A stretch of 64,000 nucleotides of DNA from an uncultured Flavobacteriales bacterium (GTDB lineage Bacteria > Bacteroidota > Bacteroidia > Flavobacteriales_D > Sanyastnellaceae): the NCBI GenBank assembly GCA_937974555.1, contig CALJKR010000033.1, positions 4,505-68,504 on the forward strand, given 5' to 3'. Below are positions 15,296 to 23,653 of this stretch, piece after piece. Position 1 is the first letter of the stretch. The number at the start of each line of letters is the position of its first letter. The notes under the pieces were generated by a model, which ran no database searches, was not told where the DNA came from, and was given only the letters and a program-made list of their open reading frames with translations. The position numbers and the translations under genes are program-made.

Positions 15296-16136
15296 GCAAA
15301 ATACCCATCATTCCCAGTACCATATTCAGCTTTAACAAGAAAGAAATTCGCGACCAATCGCCTTGTGCCCGAACAATCCACAGTGGAAACCATCCCATCA
15401 CCTGTGGCAATGCCACCAAAATACAGGTTGTGTATGAAAAGTGTTCGTAACTAAAAACCACGGCAAGAGCTGTCATCAACAACCACAAAAACTGAATAAT
15501 TTTTTTGGACAAGGATACGCCCCATCGCACTGGAGCGGTCTTGTATCCCTGATGTCGATCGCCCGCCTCATCTTGCACATCCTTTACCCACTCCCGAATG
15601 AAATTGGAAATCAAAGCAAAAAGACATAGCCAAATGATACGAATCCATTGGTCAGGATTGGGACTATCGTTCCCAAGTATTGTCCAAATGGGGAGGAATG
15701 CCACGCATACAGCGATGGTCAAATTACCCAAAACAGGAATCCGCTTGATAACCGGAGTGTAGATATACAACACAAATGCGTAAATCGATGCAATAACGAA
15801 GAAAAGCAAATACCCCGTCATTAGGCTCAAAACTGCAGAAAAAACCAAAGCCAGAGCGGTAAGAAGAATGTGCCAACGCAGCGCACCTTGAACGGAAATG
15901 GATCTGCCCACCTTTTGATGCGCCGGCCGGTTAATGGCATCCGACTTCTGGTCGAAATAATCATTGATCACATTCCCAGAGGCAGCCAAAGACACCATAA
16001 TGATAATCTTAAGAACCAAAAGGATAAAGTGATCTTGAAAATCCTGACGATCATTGAAAATAAAAAAATCAACAATCACAATATTCAAAGCAATGATAAT
16101 CAAATTAATAGGGCGAAAGATGGCCAATTTTTGCAT
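15288..16136 (-). CDS. UbiA-family prenyltransferase
   Basis: The product has 282 residues with about eight membrane helices. The two Mg-diphosphate binding motifs are present: NDYFDQKSDAINRP (residues 58-71) and DVQDEAGDRHQGYKTAP (about 184-200). Bacteroidota homologues are often annotated as geranylgeranylglycerol-phosphate geranylgeranyltransferase-like. Menaquinone or other aromatic prenylation is not excluded, and the substrate cannot be told from sequence. It acts in the inner membrane. The gene is convergent with maf and alone on its strand. Confidence 0.88.
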   Translation of the reverse strand: MQKLAIFRPINLIIIALNIVIVDFFIFNDRQDFQDHFILLVLKIIIMVSLAASGNVINDYFDQKSDAINRPAHQKVGRSISVQGALRWHILLTALALVFSAVLSLMTGYLLFFVIASIYAFVLYIYTPVIKRIPVLGNLTIAVCVAFLPIWTILGNDSPNPDQWIRIIWLCLFALISNFIREWVKDVQDEAGDRHQGYKTAPVRWGVSLSKKIIQFLWLLMTALAVVFSYEHFSYTTCILVALPQVMGWFPLWIVRAQGDWSRISFLLKLNMVLGMMGILLS

Positions 16137-16188
16137 GTTAATATTGTGAAGATTGACAAATTAAAAGGAAAAATGGATTCAAACCGCG

Positions 16189-16196
16189 TAATTTTG
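16189..16196 (+). promoter_or_regulatory. -7 box upstream of the receiver-like gene
   Basis: TAATTTTG is a perfect match to TAnnTTTG, 19 nt before the start at 16216. No convincing -33 TTTG is seen at the right distance. Confidence 0.45.
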
Positions 16197-16215
16197 CACC
16201 GCGTAAAAAGAGGAT

Positions 16216-16527
16216 ATGGAAGAGAACAGTGTAAAGCACATCCTGATCTTAGGTAAACATCAATACATGGTGGAGAATATACAGACCATTCTGTCGAAAG
16301 GCGGATATGAGGTTCGTGGGTTTGACCAAGTAGAGACCATTATCGAGGAGTACCAACCCACACAGTTGGACATGATTGTATTTACAGGAGCGGTAAACCC
16401 CAGTGATTTCTCTGCATTGATTTCTTGGAAAAACGAAAAATTTCCCAACGCCTTGATCTTTGAGCATCACGGTGGTCCCGCTACAGTTTTGGGAGAAGTT
16501 CAGGATAAATTCTTATCCGCCCAATAA
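16216..16527 (+). CDS. Small receiver-like (pseudo-REC) protein
   Basis: The product has 103 residues with an alternating beta-alpha pattern like a CheY fold: HILILGKHQ (beta 1), YEVRGFDQ (beta 2), LDMIVFTGAV (beta 3), NALIFEHHGG (beta 4). The acidic pair after beta 1 is replaced by GKH, the phospho-acceptor Asp at the end of beta 3 by Thr57, and the beta 5 Lys is not recognisable. It should not be phosphorylated in the usual way, so a binding role is likelier. It stands alone on its strand and overlaps the convergent gene's end by 15 bp. The fold assignment is inference. Confidence 0.7.
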   Translation: MEENSVKHILILGKHQYMVENIQTILSKGGYEVRGFDQVETIIEEYQPTQLDMIVFTGAVNPSDFSALISWKNEKFPNALIFEHHGGPATVLGEVQDKFLSAQ

Positions 16528-17493
16528 ACTTTTCGAAGGCAGAACCTCTGGTTTTCCATCGCGCCAAATGGCATAAGTAAATCCGGGATGCACACTGAAT
16601 GCACCAACCTCACCACTTGTATTACAAGCCAAAAAACAAGCTTGGTAATCTTGCACTTTTAAAATCCCGTCATTGATTTTAACCAATCGGTGAATGGCCT
16701 CTTCACATGCTGCTTGAGGGGAAAGCCCTTGACGCATCAATTCCACAATCAAAAAAGATGAGCAAGAACGGAGAATGGTCTCTCCCAAACCCGTTGCGGT
16801 TGCCGCGCCTATCTCGTTGTCTACATACAATCCACTTCCGATAATGGGAGAATCTCCCACGCGACCGCGCATCTTGAACGCCAATCCACTGGTGGTGCAA
16901 GCCCCACTCAAATCTCCATCTGCATCCTGGGCCAAAATCCCAATTGTATCGTGATTCTCAATATTAATCACCGGCTTATACTCACTCTTCACCAACCACT
17001 CCTTCCATGCTTTTTCCGCCGCTGGATTGATATAATTGTCTTTTGGAAAACCATTTTCAGTTGCAAACTGCTGCGCTCCTTCGCCCACCAAAATCACGTG
17101 TGGGGTTTTTTCCATAATGGCCCTTGCCACAGAAACGGGATGCATGATTTTTTCTAAAAAACAAACCGATCCTGCCTTGCCTTCATGGTTCATTATGCAA
17201 GCGTCCAAGGTGGTATGTCCTTCTCTATCCGGTAAACCACCCAATCCAATGGACAACTCCGTCAAATCAGATTCCATCTCTCTACCTGCAGCCTCTACCA
17301 TATCCACCGCCTTCTTGCCCTCACCAAAAACAGAAGCCGCCGCCGCATTGGCCTTGAGTCCAAAATTCCAAGTGCTGATCACCAATCCCTTTTTATATCT
17401 TTCTCCTGACTTTTTCTTTTCAGGCATAAAAGACAACATGGGCAAAACAGACAATGCACCCAAAGTCTTTAAAAAATTTCTTCTATTCTTCAT
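16513..17493 (-). CDS. Glycosylasparaginase (N4-(beta-N-acetylglucosaminyl)-L-asparaginase), Tat-exported
   Basis: The product has 326 residues. It begins MKNRRNFLKTLGALSVLPML, a twin-arginine (RRNFLK) export signal. It is an Ntn-hydrolase: the precursor cleaves itself before the Thr of NHDTIGILA, and conserved CTTSGLAFKMRGRVGDSPI and YVDNEIGAATATG follow. Such enzymes remove GlcNAc from asparagine of deglycosylated glycopeptides; Bacteroidota forms are periplasmic. The start at 17493 is used because the Tat signal begins there; the frame continues to 17538 inside the upstream gene. It is third in the unit mltF-lipoprotein-this gene. Confidence 0.92.
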   Translation of the reverse strand: MKNRRNFLKTLGALSVLPMLSFMPEKKKSGERYKKGLVISTWNFGLKANAAAASVFGEGKKAVDMVEAAGREMESDLTELSIGLGGLPDREGHTTLDACIMNHEGKAGSVCFLEKIMHPVSVARAIMEKTPHVILVGEGAQQFATENGFPKDNYINPAAEKAWKEWLVKSEYKPVINIENHDTIGILAQDADGDLSGACTTSGLAFKMRGRVGDSPIIGSGLYVDNEIGAATATGLGETILRSCSSFLIVELMRQGLSPQAACEEAIHRLVKINDGILKVQDYQACFLACNTSGEVGAFSVHPGFTYAIWRDGKPEVLPSKSLLGG

Positions 17494-17495
17494 GT

Positions 17496-18125
17496 TCAAT
17501 AAATGTAAGTCAAAGGTGTAACGACAAAGGGTTGGCAATACAAACTATCCCAATGCGTAAAAACCCCATTGGAACCTGAGGCGTCTATTTTATACCTGAT
17601 CCACTGCCCCCCAGAGGCCATACAGTGAATGGTGGTATCTTGGTTTCCCGCAATTTGCCATGCCCCATCATCTTCACAAGTGCAGTATGGATCGGTTGAA
17701 TAAAAAGTCAATTTAACGTTTGCAGCGGGATCACTTGAACCAATCAAAACCTCAACATCAGCTCGGGGAGTAAGGTTTAAATTTTGGGTGTAAAATTCAC
17801 CAGGCTTTAAATCGTCTGGACTTATTTCTACAATGGCATCAAAATATAAATCCTCTTGCGCTGTCACCCGCAGATAGGAAATATTATCTCTATCCCAAAC
17901 CAACTCATAATGGCCATTGGATTCAGAGACACCCACTATAGCCGTTTCTACGATATCATTGTAAACCCCTGATACCATTTTCTTCACTTCTACTTTTACA
18001 TCCACCAAGGGCATAACATCACCGGTTAATCCATCTCGAATCACGCCTTCCAATTTCCATTCATTCTTGTTTTTGTCGCATGCCATTAAAATCAAGGCAC
18101 AGGCAAAAAATAACCATTTACTCAT
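17496..18125 (-). CDS. Lipoprotein of unknown function
   Basis: The product has 209 residues with signal MSKWLFFACALILMAC and lipobox LMAC (Cys16). The mature part begins with a carboxypeptidase-regulatory-like beta-sandwich pattern (LEGVIRDGLTGDVMPLVDVKVEV, written here in part: VIRDGLTGDVMPLVDVKV). A second part has several Cys (DPYCTCEDDG, IHCMASGG). ATGA overlaps the mltF stop, and only 2 bp separate its stop from the glycosylasparaginase start, so the three genes are co-transcribed. Confidence 0.8.
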   Translation of the reverse strand: MSKWLFFACALILMACDKNKNEWKLEGVIRDGLTGDVMPLVDVKVEVKKMVSGVYNDIVETAIVGVSESNGHYELVWDRDNISYLRVTAQEDLYFDAIVEISPDDLKPGEFYTQNLNLTPRADVEVLIGSSDPAANVKLTFYSTDPYCTCEDDGAWQIAGNQDTTIHCMASGGQWIRYKIDASGSNGVFTHWDSLYCQPFVVTPLTYIY

Positions 18126-19540
18126 TTGACCTTCTTTTTAAAATGATCGTAAAAACTCAATACCCTGTCCACAAAATGATACGTCTCTTGACAGCGGCAG
18201 TATCCTGATTTCGTTCCCGGGAGCGTGTAATACTCTCGCTGTGACTTCATCAACAAAGCATTTTCCACTTGGCCAAACCATATGGTATCCGGCATATTGA
18301 GGTGCTTGGCGATGACCATGGCATCAAAGACATGACCCAGGCCTGCATTGTAAGAAGCCAAAACAAATTTCATCCTCTCCTCTTGATTGGGCACCCGCTT
18401 GCGCAGAGCGCGATCCACCTCTTTCAGTAATTGGGCAGCCGCATGAATATTTCCTGCAATCAAATCAGTAGAATCGCAACCAAACTTGGCGGCGGTTTCA
18501 GGCATCAACTGCATGAGACCAAATGCGCCATGAGAGGAAACTACATCCGGATCAAAATTGGATTCTTGGTAACACAAAGCCGCCAGCATGCGCCAATCCC
18601 AACCAATTACTTGCGCTTCCTTTTTAAACAAACTGTCGTAAGGTGAAATTTGACTTCCCTTGATTTTGGGCATGATCACATCGGCATGAAACAAAGCGAC
18701 ATGCGTTGTATTGGCTTTGAAATATTTTTTTCGCAATTGCTTGATCAAAATCTGCACCCGCTCTTTGGACAACCATTCATCCAATTTTTCTTTTAACTGA
18801 CTGGCGTTTTTTCGCATTACCCAACCAATGGGTTCTGGAACAGTGATGGGCAATTCAAATTGCAAATTGGGATACTCTTCCACCAAAATCCCTGCGAGAC
18901 TTGCATCAGTGACCGTGGCTTCAATTTTGCCTTCGGCCACCAATCGCACCAAATCATCGGCCGAATATTTGCCTGGGGCTTCGATTACATCGAGATCCAT
19001 GCCCATTGTTCTTTCCATGGCCGTCAAGCGTTCAAAAAATGAGGTATATCGATGCACGCTGATGGTTAAACTATCCAGTTGGGTGGTATCCCGAATCACA
19101 GGATATTTACGCTCCAATTTTTCATCTGCCCAACGTTGAACCAACACCTGTTTGGTAGTATAAAGTGGTGTAGAAAAAAGATATTGCTCACTGCGACTCG
19201 GTGTTTGAGTGATATTGGATGCGATAACATCCGCCTCACCGCGAATCAGTTTCTGAAACATCGAATCCACGTTGTCCATAACAACCACCTTCAAAGCCAC
19301 ATGATTTGCATCACAAAAAGTTTTCATTAACTCGTAATCAAAACCTTGAGAAACCCCTTGGTAATTGTAAAAAGTAGAAGCGCTATTTTCCATCAACACC
19401 GACAAGGTATCTCGCTTGACGATGTCCTCCCAATCTTTGGAATAAACCGACTCTTGTCCACCTGGATGACACCCAAAAAGACCAAAGGTCCAACAGGCAA
19501 TCAAGCCCAAAGTCCAAGACCGATAGTCCATGCATTTCAT
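18122..19540 (-). CDS. MltF-like lytic murein transglycosylase (lipoprotein)
   Basis: The product has 472 residues. A lipoprotein signal ends in FGLFGC. An extracellular solute-binding (SBP_bac_3) domain spans about 45-280, with NSASTFYNYQG and GFDYELMKTF. An SLT catalytic domain follows, with the catalytic Glu in CYQESNFDPD and the family motif GAFGLMQLMPETA; ASYNAGLGHV is also conserved. It cleaves peptidoglycan glycan strands at the envelope, and the N-terminal domain may sense muropeptides. The start at 19540 is chosen over 19567 because a -7-like box TACCTTTC (19552-19545) lies immediately upstream; a start at 19531 is also possible. Confidence 0.9.
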   Translation of the reverse strand: MKCMDYRSWTLGLIACWTFGLFGCHPGGQESVYSKDWEDIVKRDTLSVLMENSASTFYNYQGVSQGFDYELMKTFCDANHVALKVVVMDNVDSMFQKLIRGEADVIASNITQTPSRSEQYLFSTPLYTTKQVLVQRWADEKLERKYPVIRDTTQLDSLTISVHRYTSFFERLTAMERTMGMDLDVIEAPGKYSADDLVRLVAEGKIEATVTDASLAGILVEEYPNLQFELPITVPEPIGWVMRKNASQLKEKLDEWLSKERVQILIKQLRKKYFKANTTHVALFHADVIMPKIKGSQISPYDSLFKKEAQVIGWDWRMLAALCYQESNFDPDVVSSHGAFGLMQLMPETAAKFGCDSTDLIAGNIHAAAQLLKEVDRALRKRVPNQEERMKFVLASYNAGLGHVFDAMVIAKHLNMPDTIWFGQVENALLMKSQREYYTLPGTKSGYCRCQETYHFVDRVLSFYDHFKKKVK

Positions 19541-19600
19541 TCTCGAAAGGTAAAGAATTTCAATCACAACCCAATGCGTGTTTATCTTTACCCATTAGAT

Positions 19601-20986
19601 ATGACACTGATAAAATCAATTTCTGGAATTAGAGGAACCATCGGCGGAATGCCAGGTGATAACTTGTCGCCTTTGGATGTGGTCAAATTTGTTTCTGCTT
19701 TTTGTGCGGTACATCAAGAAAAATTCAATCAAAAAGACATCACCATCGTCATGGGTCGTGACGCCCGGATTTCCGGAGAAATGATAGCCACCCTGGCTGC
19801 ACAAACATTGGTGGGCATGGGCGCTCATGTCATAGACTTGGGCTTGAGTACAACGCCCACCGTTGAGATGGCGGTGGTTCATTTCAAGGCACAAGCCGGT
19901 ATCATTCTCACAGCCAGTCACAATCCCGCCCAATGGAATGCCCTGAAACTCCTCAACGAAAAAGGAGAATTTATTTCAGCTGAAGTAGGTCAAAAGGTCT
20001 TGGCTTGGGGTGAACAAGGAGTAGCCTTTGCTGAGGTAATGGATTTGGGTAAAATCCAAAAAATAGAATCCTTCGATTTTCATTTCGATGCCATCTTAAA
20101 AATGCCCTTGGTAAACAAGGCAGCCATCGCTCAGCGAGGTTTAAAAGTAGTCGTTGATGGAATTAACTCATCGGGTTCCACTTTTGTTCCAGCTATACTG
20201 CGTGCACTTGGGGTTGAAGACATCATCGTGCTGAACGAAGAAGCCAACGGGCAATTTGCGCACAATCCGGAGCCATTGGCCGAGCATCTTGTAGAAACCT
20301 GTGCACGTGTGAAGAGTGAAAATGCAGATTTGGGAATCGTAGTAGATCCCGATGTAGACCGCCTGGCTTTTATTGATGAAAACGGCGTTTTGTTTGGAGA
20401 GGAATATACTTTGGTTGCAATAGCAGATTATGTACTTAAACACAAAAAAGGAAATACCGTTTCCAATTTAAGTTCAACTCGTGCATTGAAGGACGTGACA
20501 GAAAAACACGGAGGTGAATACTTTGCCGCCGCCGTGGGTGAAGTGAATGTAGTAGAGAAAATGAAAGCCGTGCAAGCCGTTATAGGAGGTGAAGGCAATG
20601 GCGGAATCATTGTTCCAGAACTTCATTATGGTCGCGATGCCCTGGTTGGAATCGCCTTATTCTTGTCCCATTTTGTGGAGATGGGAATGACGATGTCCGC
20701 ATTGAAAAAAACCTACCCTGCCTATTTCATGGGCAAGAAAAAAGTGGATTTGGATCCCACTCGACCTTCAGATCAAATTCTGAAAGCTTTGGCCGACAAA
20801 TACAAAAATGAAAACATCAATTTGATTGATGGAGTTAAAATAGACTATCCAGACTATTGGGTTCATTTGCGCAGAAGCAATACAGAGCCCATCATCCGCA
20901 TCTATACTGAAGCAGGTACACAAGAAATGGCCGATCAAAAAGCACAAGACTGGATTCAAGAAATCAACGACATTTCCTTTTCATGA
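19601..20986 (+). CDS. glmM: Phosphoglucosamine mutase / phosphohexomutase
   Basis: The product has 461 residues. The alpha-D-phosphohexomutase family converts glucosamine-6-P to glucosamine-1-P for UDP-GlcNAc synthesis. The catalytic serine is Ser106 in LTASHNPAQWNALK. The metal loop is DPDVDRLAF. The sugar-binding loop GEGNGG and the C-terminal phosphate-binding RRSNTEPIIRIY are present. The start MTLIKSISGIRG matches the family, whereas the frame upstream to 19346 is antisense to mltF. A -7-like box TATCTTTA lies at 19584-19591. A phosphomannomutase role is an alternative. Confidence 0.92.
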   Translation: MTLIKSISGIRGTIGGMPGDNLSPLDVVKFVSAFCAVHQEKFNQKDITIVMGRDARISGEMIATLAAQTLVGMGAHVIDLGLSTTPTVEMAVVHFKAQAGIILTASHNPAQWNALKLLNEKGEFISAEVGQKVLAWGEQGVAFAEVMDLGKIQKIESFDFHFDAILKMPLVNKAAIAQRGLKVVVDGINSSGSTFVPAILRALGVEDIIVLNEEANGQFAHNPEPLAEHLVETCARVKSENADLGIVVDPDVDRLAFIDENGVLFGEEYTLVAIADYVLKHKKGNTVSNLSSTRALKDVTEKHGGEYFAAAVGEVNVVEKMKAVQAVIGGEGNGGIIVPELHYGRDALVGIALFLSHFVEMGMTMSALKKTYPAYFMGKKKVDLDPTRPSDQILKALADKYKNENINLIDGVKIDYPDYWVHLRRSNTEPIIRIYTEAGTQEMADQKAQDWIQEINDISFS

Positions 20987-22116
20987 AAAGCATTTATTTA
21001 GATAACGCCGCCACAACGCCAGTAGCACCTGAAGTTTTTGAGGCGATGATTCCTTATTTGACGGAACACTATGGCAACCCTTCCTCCACCCATCATTTGG
21101 GCAGAAGAACCAAAACCGCAATTGAAACATCGCGCAGAACCATTGCCAAAGCATTAAACTGTCAGCCCAGTGAAATTTATTTTACCAGCGGCGGAACCGA
21201 AGCGGATAACCTGGCCATGCACGCTGCTGTTCGAGACATGGGGTGTCAGCACATCATCACCACACCCATAGAGCACAGCGCCATAGTTAAAACCGCTGAG
21301 TTATTGGATCAGCAAGGAAAAGCAAAATTGCATTTTGTCAATTTGACTGAAAATGGTAGCGTGGATTTGAATCATTTGGAAGAGTTACTTCAAACCCATG
21401 CCAATTGTTATGTGACATTGATGCATGGCAACAATGAAATAGCCAATCTACTTCCTTTGCAGGAGGTAGCTGAAATGTGCAAAAAATACAACGCCCTATT
21501 TCATAGCGATACCGTGCAAACCATGGGGCACTACATCTTTGATTTGCAGAAGACACCCGTCATGATGTTGAATGCAGCTGCCCATAAATTTCATGGCCCA
21601 AAAGGCGTTGGATTCATTTACATCAACCGAAGCGTTAAGGTCATGCCGGACATCACTGGAGGAGGCCAAGAACGCGGATTGCGCGGCGGAACTGAGAATT
21701 TGGCTGGAATTGTAGGATTGGCCAAGGCCATTGAGTTGGCTTATGCCGAATTGGAAGAGCATCAACAGTACATCGGTTCGATGAAACAATACATGAGAGA
21801 ACGATTGGAGCATATCTTTCCTGGAATTGTATTCAATGGCAACAGCGCATCCACTGAAAGCTTGTATACCGTTTTAAATTGCACATTTCCTCCGCACGGC
21901 AACAGCGATATGTTTTTGTTCTTGATGGATTTGGAGGGCATTTGTGCCTCCGGAGGCAGTGCATGCAGCAGCGGCGCAACCAAAGGGTCACATGTGTTAT
22001 CTGCTATCGATGCCTTGCGTCCGGGACAGGCCAGTGTAAGATTTTCGTTTGGTCGTTACACCACGAAGGTAGAAATTGATGAGACGATGGTGATTTTGGA
22101 AAGGTTGATGAGGTAA
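20983..22116 (+). CDS. Cysteine desulfurase (IscS/NifS-like)
   Basis: The product has 377 residues. It is a PLP enzyme that moves sulfur from cysteine for Fe-S clusters or tRNA thiolation. It begins IYLDNAATTPV. The PLP lysine is Lys202 in AAAHKFHGPKGVG. The active-site loop ASGGSACSSGA carries the persulfide Cys. The start overlaps the glmM stop (ATGA). No iscU or sufU is adjacent. A class V aminotransferase fold is certain; the Fe-S or tRNA role is open. Confidence 0.93.
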   Translation: MKSIYLDNAATTPVAPEVFEAMIPYLTEHYGNPSSTHHLGRRTKTAIETSRRTIAKALNCQPSEIYFTSGGTEADNLAMHAAVRDMGCQHIITTPIEHSAIVKTAELLDQQGKAKLHFVNLTENGSVDLNHLEELLQTHANCYVTLMHGNNEIANLLPLQEVAEMCKKYNALFHSDTVQTMGHYIFDLQKTPVMMLNAAAHKFHGPKGVGFIYINRSVKVMPDITGGGQERGLRGGTENLAGIVGLAKAIELAYAELEEHQQYIGSMKQYMRERLEHIFPGIVFNGNSASTESLYTVLNCTFPPHGNSDMFLFLMDLEGICASGGSACSSGATKGSHVLSAIDALRPGQASVRFSFGRYTTKVEIDETMVILERLMR

Positions 22117-22142
22117 CAAAATCTCTGACTAAAATTCATTAA

Positions 22143-22293
22143 CGCAAAGGAAACGAATAATGCGCAGAGCGCGCAAAGAAAACAGTGAATGTCATATTGT
22201 CTGCCTTGCGTCCTTTGCGACAAACTTTGCGACAAACTTTGCGCGCATTGCGTTTAAAATAAATAACGCAAAGAACACCAAGAAGTCGCAAAG
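22143..22293. repeat. Intergenic cluster of CGCAAAG heptamers in both orientations
   Basis: The 198-bp gap between the desulfurase and the MFS gene holds seven exact CGCAAAG copies: plus at 22143, 22172, 22267 and 22287, and as CTTTGCG at 22213, 22225 and 22237. Degenerate copies such as GCGCAGAG are also present. The plus and minus groups can pair as imperfect hairpins, like REP elements. The two flanking genes converge here, so it may act as a bidirectional terminator. No ORF or tRNA is seen. Confidence 0.8.
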
Positions 22294-22314
22294 TGCGCAG
22301 AGAGGATGATGCAT

Positions 22315-23595
22315 TTAATGCTTCAACTTCTCCTCCTTTGGAACCAAAAGCAAAAGTAAAAATCCCAAGATAAAAAAGACAACCAACGCCAAGATACTCG
22401 CACGCATGGTACCAAAAGTGCCCTCTAAAAATCCAAAAGAAAACAGGCCAATAATCAATCCCAACTTTTCTGTCACATCATAAAAACTGAAGAAAGATGC
22501 AGTATCATCGGTGACCGGTAAAAACTTGGAATAAGTGCTGCGAGCCAAACTTTGGGTACCCCCCATGATAAAACCGATAACCCCTGCTGCGATGTAAAAC
22601 GTAACCACTTCAGTGACACCATAAAAGGCATATACACAGACACCCACCCAAATCAATAAAGCAATCATCAACATTTTGATATTGCCCAATTTCTTGGATC
22701 CCCAAGAAAATAAAATAGCACCTGGTATGGCTATTAACTGAACCAAAACAATCGCCACAATCAACTGAGAAGAATCCAAATTGATCTCCTTCTCACCAAA
22801 AAAAGCGGCCATTTGCATAATGGTTTGAATACCCATTGAGAATACAAAAAAAGCCACCAGATAGCGCTTCAATGATGGCGAATGGGACATTTGCTTCCAA
22901 ACATTTTGCAATTCATGAAATCCCTTTTTCCAGGTCGATTGGGTATCATTGACATGAATAACTTCCTCTTTCAAATGATAAAAAGTGATTTGAGCAAAGC
23001 CTGCCCACCAAACCCCAACACTAACAAAACTCCAACGGGCGCTCATGCCAAATCCCTTGATGGCAATCAAGTTCATAATCAATAAACTCACACTCCCGAT
23101 GTACCCCATGGAATAAGCCCTTGCGCTCACCTTGTCTTGCTCGTCCTTGTCCGCAATTTGTGGTAGGAAAGAATTGGCAAAGGCATAGGAGCACCAAAAG
23201 CCAATACATGCCAGCATGATACTCAAGAACGAAATTTCCAAATGCGCCGGGTCAAAGAAATAAAGCGAAGCGCAAGAAGCGGCGCCGATATAACAAAAAA
23301 CTTGAAGGAATCGCTTGCGCATGTGGTAGTAATCCGCTATGCCTGAAAGCAAGGGAACCAATACACTGACCACTGCCAAAGAAAAGGCCAAAGCGTAGGA
23401 CAAAGCCTCTGTATTCTTCAGTGTAAAGCCAAACAAATGGACACGATCATCAATGATGTCGCCATTTTCATTTCGAATAGAAGTAACCGCGCCATAAAAA
23501 ATGGGAAAAATCGCGGAACTGATGACCAAGTTGTAGGTGGAATTGGCCCAATCATACATGCCCCAGGCATTTTGAATTTTCTTACGTGGATTCAT
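22315..23595 (-). CDS. MFS transporter, UMF1/Atg22-like
   Basis: The product has 426 residues with about 12 membrane helices. The N-terminus NAWGMYDWANSTYNLVISSA is the characteristic signature of the UMF1 (Atg22-like) family, and GFIMGGTQSLARSTYSKFLP is the conserved loop in the second half. The substrate is unknown; fungal relatives export amino acids from vacuoles. It diverges from lhgO with 58 bp between starts. Confidence 0.92.
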   Translation of the reverse strand: MNPRKKIQNAWGMYDWANSTYNLVISSAIFPIFYGAVTSIRNENGDIIDDRVHLFGFTLKNTEALSYALAFSLAVVSVLVPLLSGIADYYHMRKRFLQVFCYIGAASCASLYFFDPAHLEISFLSIMLACIGFWCSYAFANSFLPQIADKDEQDKVSARAYSMGYIGSVSLLIMNLIAIKGFGMSARWSFVSVGVWWAGFAQITFYHLKEEVIHVNDTQSTWKKGFHELQNVWKQMSHSPSLKRYLVAFFVFSMGIQTIMQMAAFFGEKEINLDSSQLIVAIVLVQLIAIPGAILFSWGSKKLGNIKMLMIALLIWVGVCVYAFYGVTEVVTFYIAAGVIGFIMGGTQSLARSTYSKFLPVTDDTASFFSFYDVTEKLGLIIGLFSFGFLEGTFGTMRASILALVVFFILGFLLLLLVPKEEKLKH

Positions 23596-23629
23596 ACTTG
23601 AAATGTAATCATTTCATGCGTGCCTACCT

Positions 23630-23637
23630 TACTTTTG
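23630..23637 (+). promoter_or_regulatory. -7 box of lhgO
   Basis: TACTTTTG is a perfect TAnnTTTG box 16 nt before the start codon at 23654. No good -33 TTTG is at the expected place. Confidence 0.5.
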
Positions 23638-23653
23638 TGAAAAGAATATTAAC

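Noticed and set aside
19346..19600. An N-terminal extension of the phosphohexomutase back to 19346
   Set aside because: It is antisense to the MltF-like gene, and the family start MTLIKSISGIRG at 19601 is preceded by its own -7-like box.
22143..22293. Possible CRISPR or insertion-sequence remnant in the CGCAAAG cluster
   Set aside because: Copies are too short and irregularly spaced, occur in both orientations, and no target-site duplication or transposase fragment is visible.
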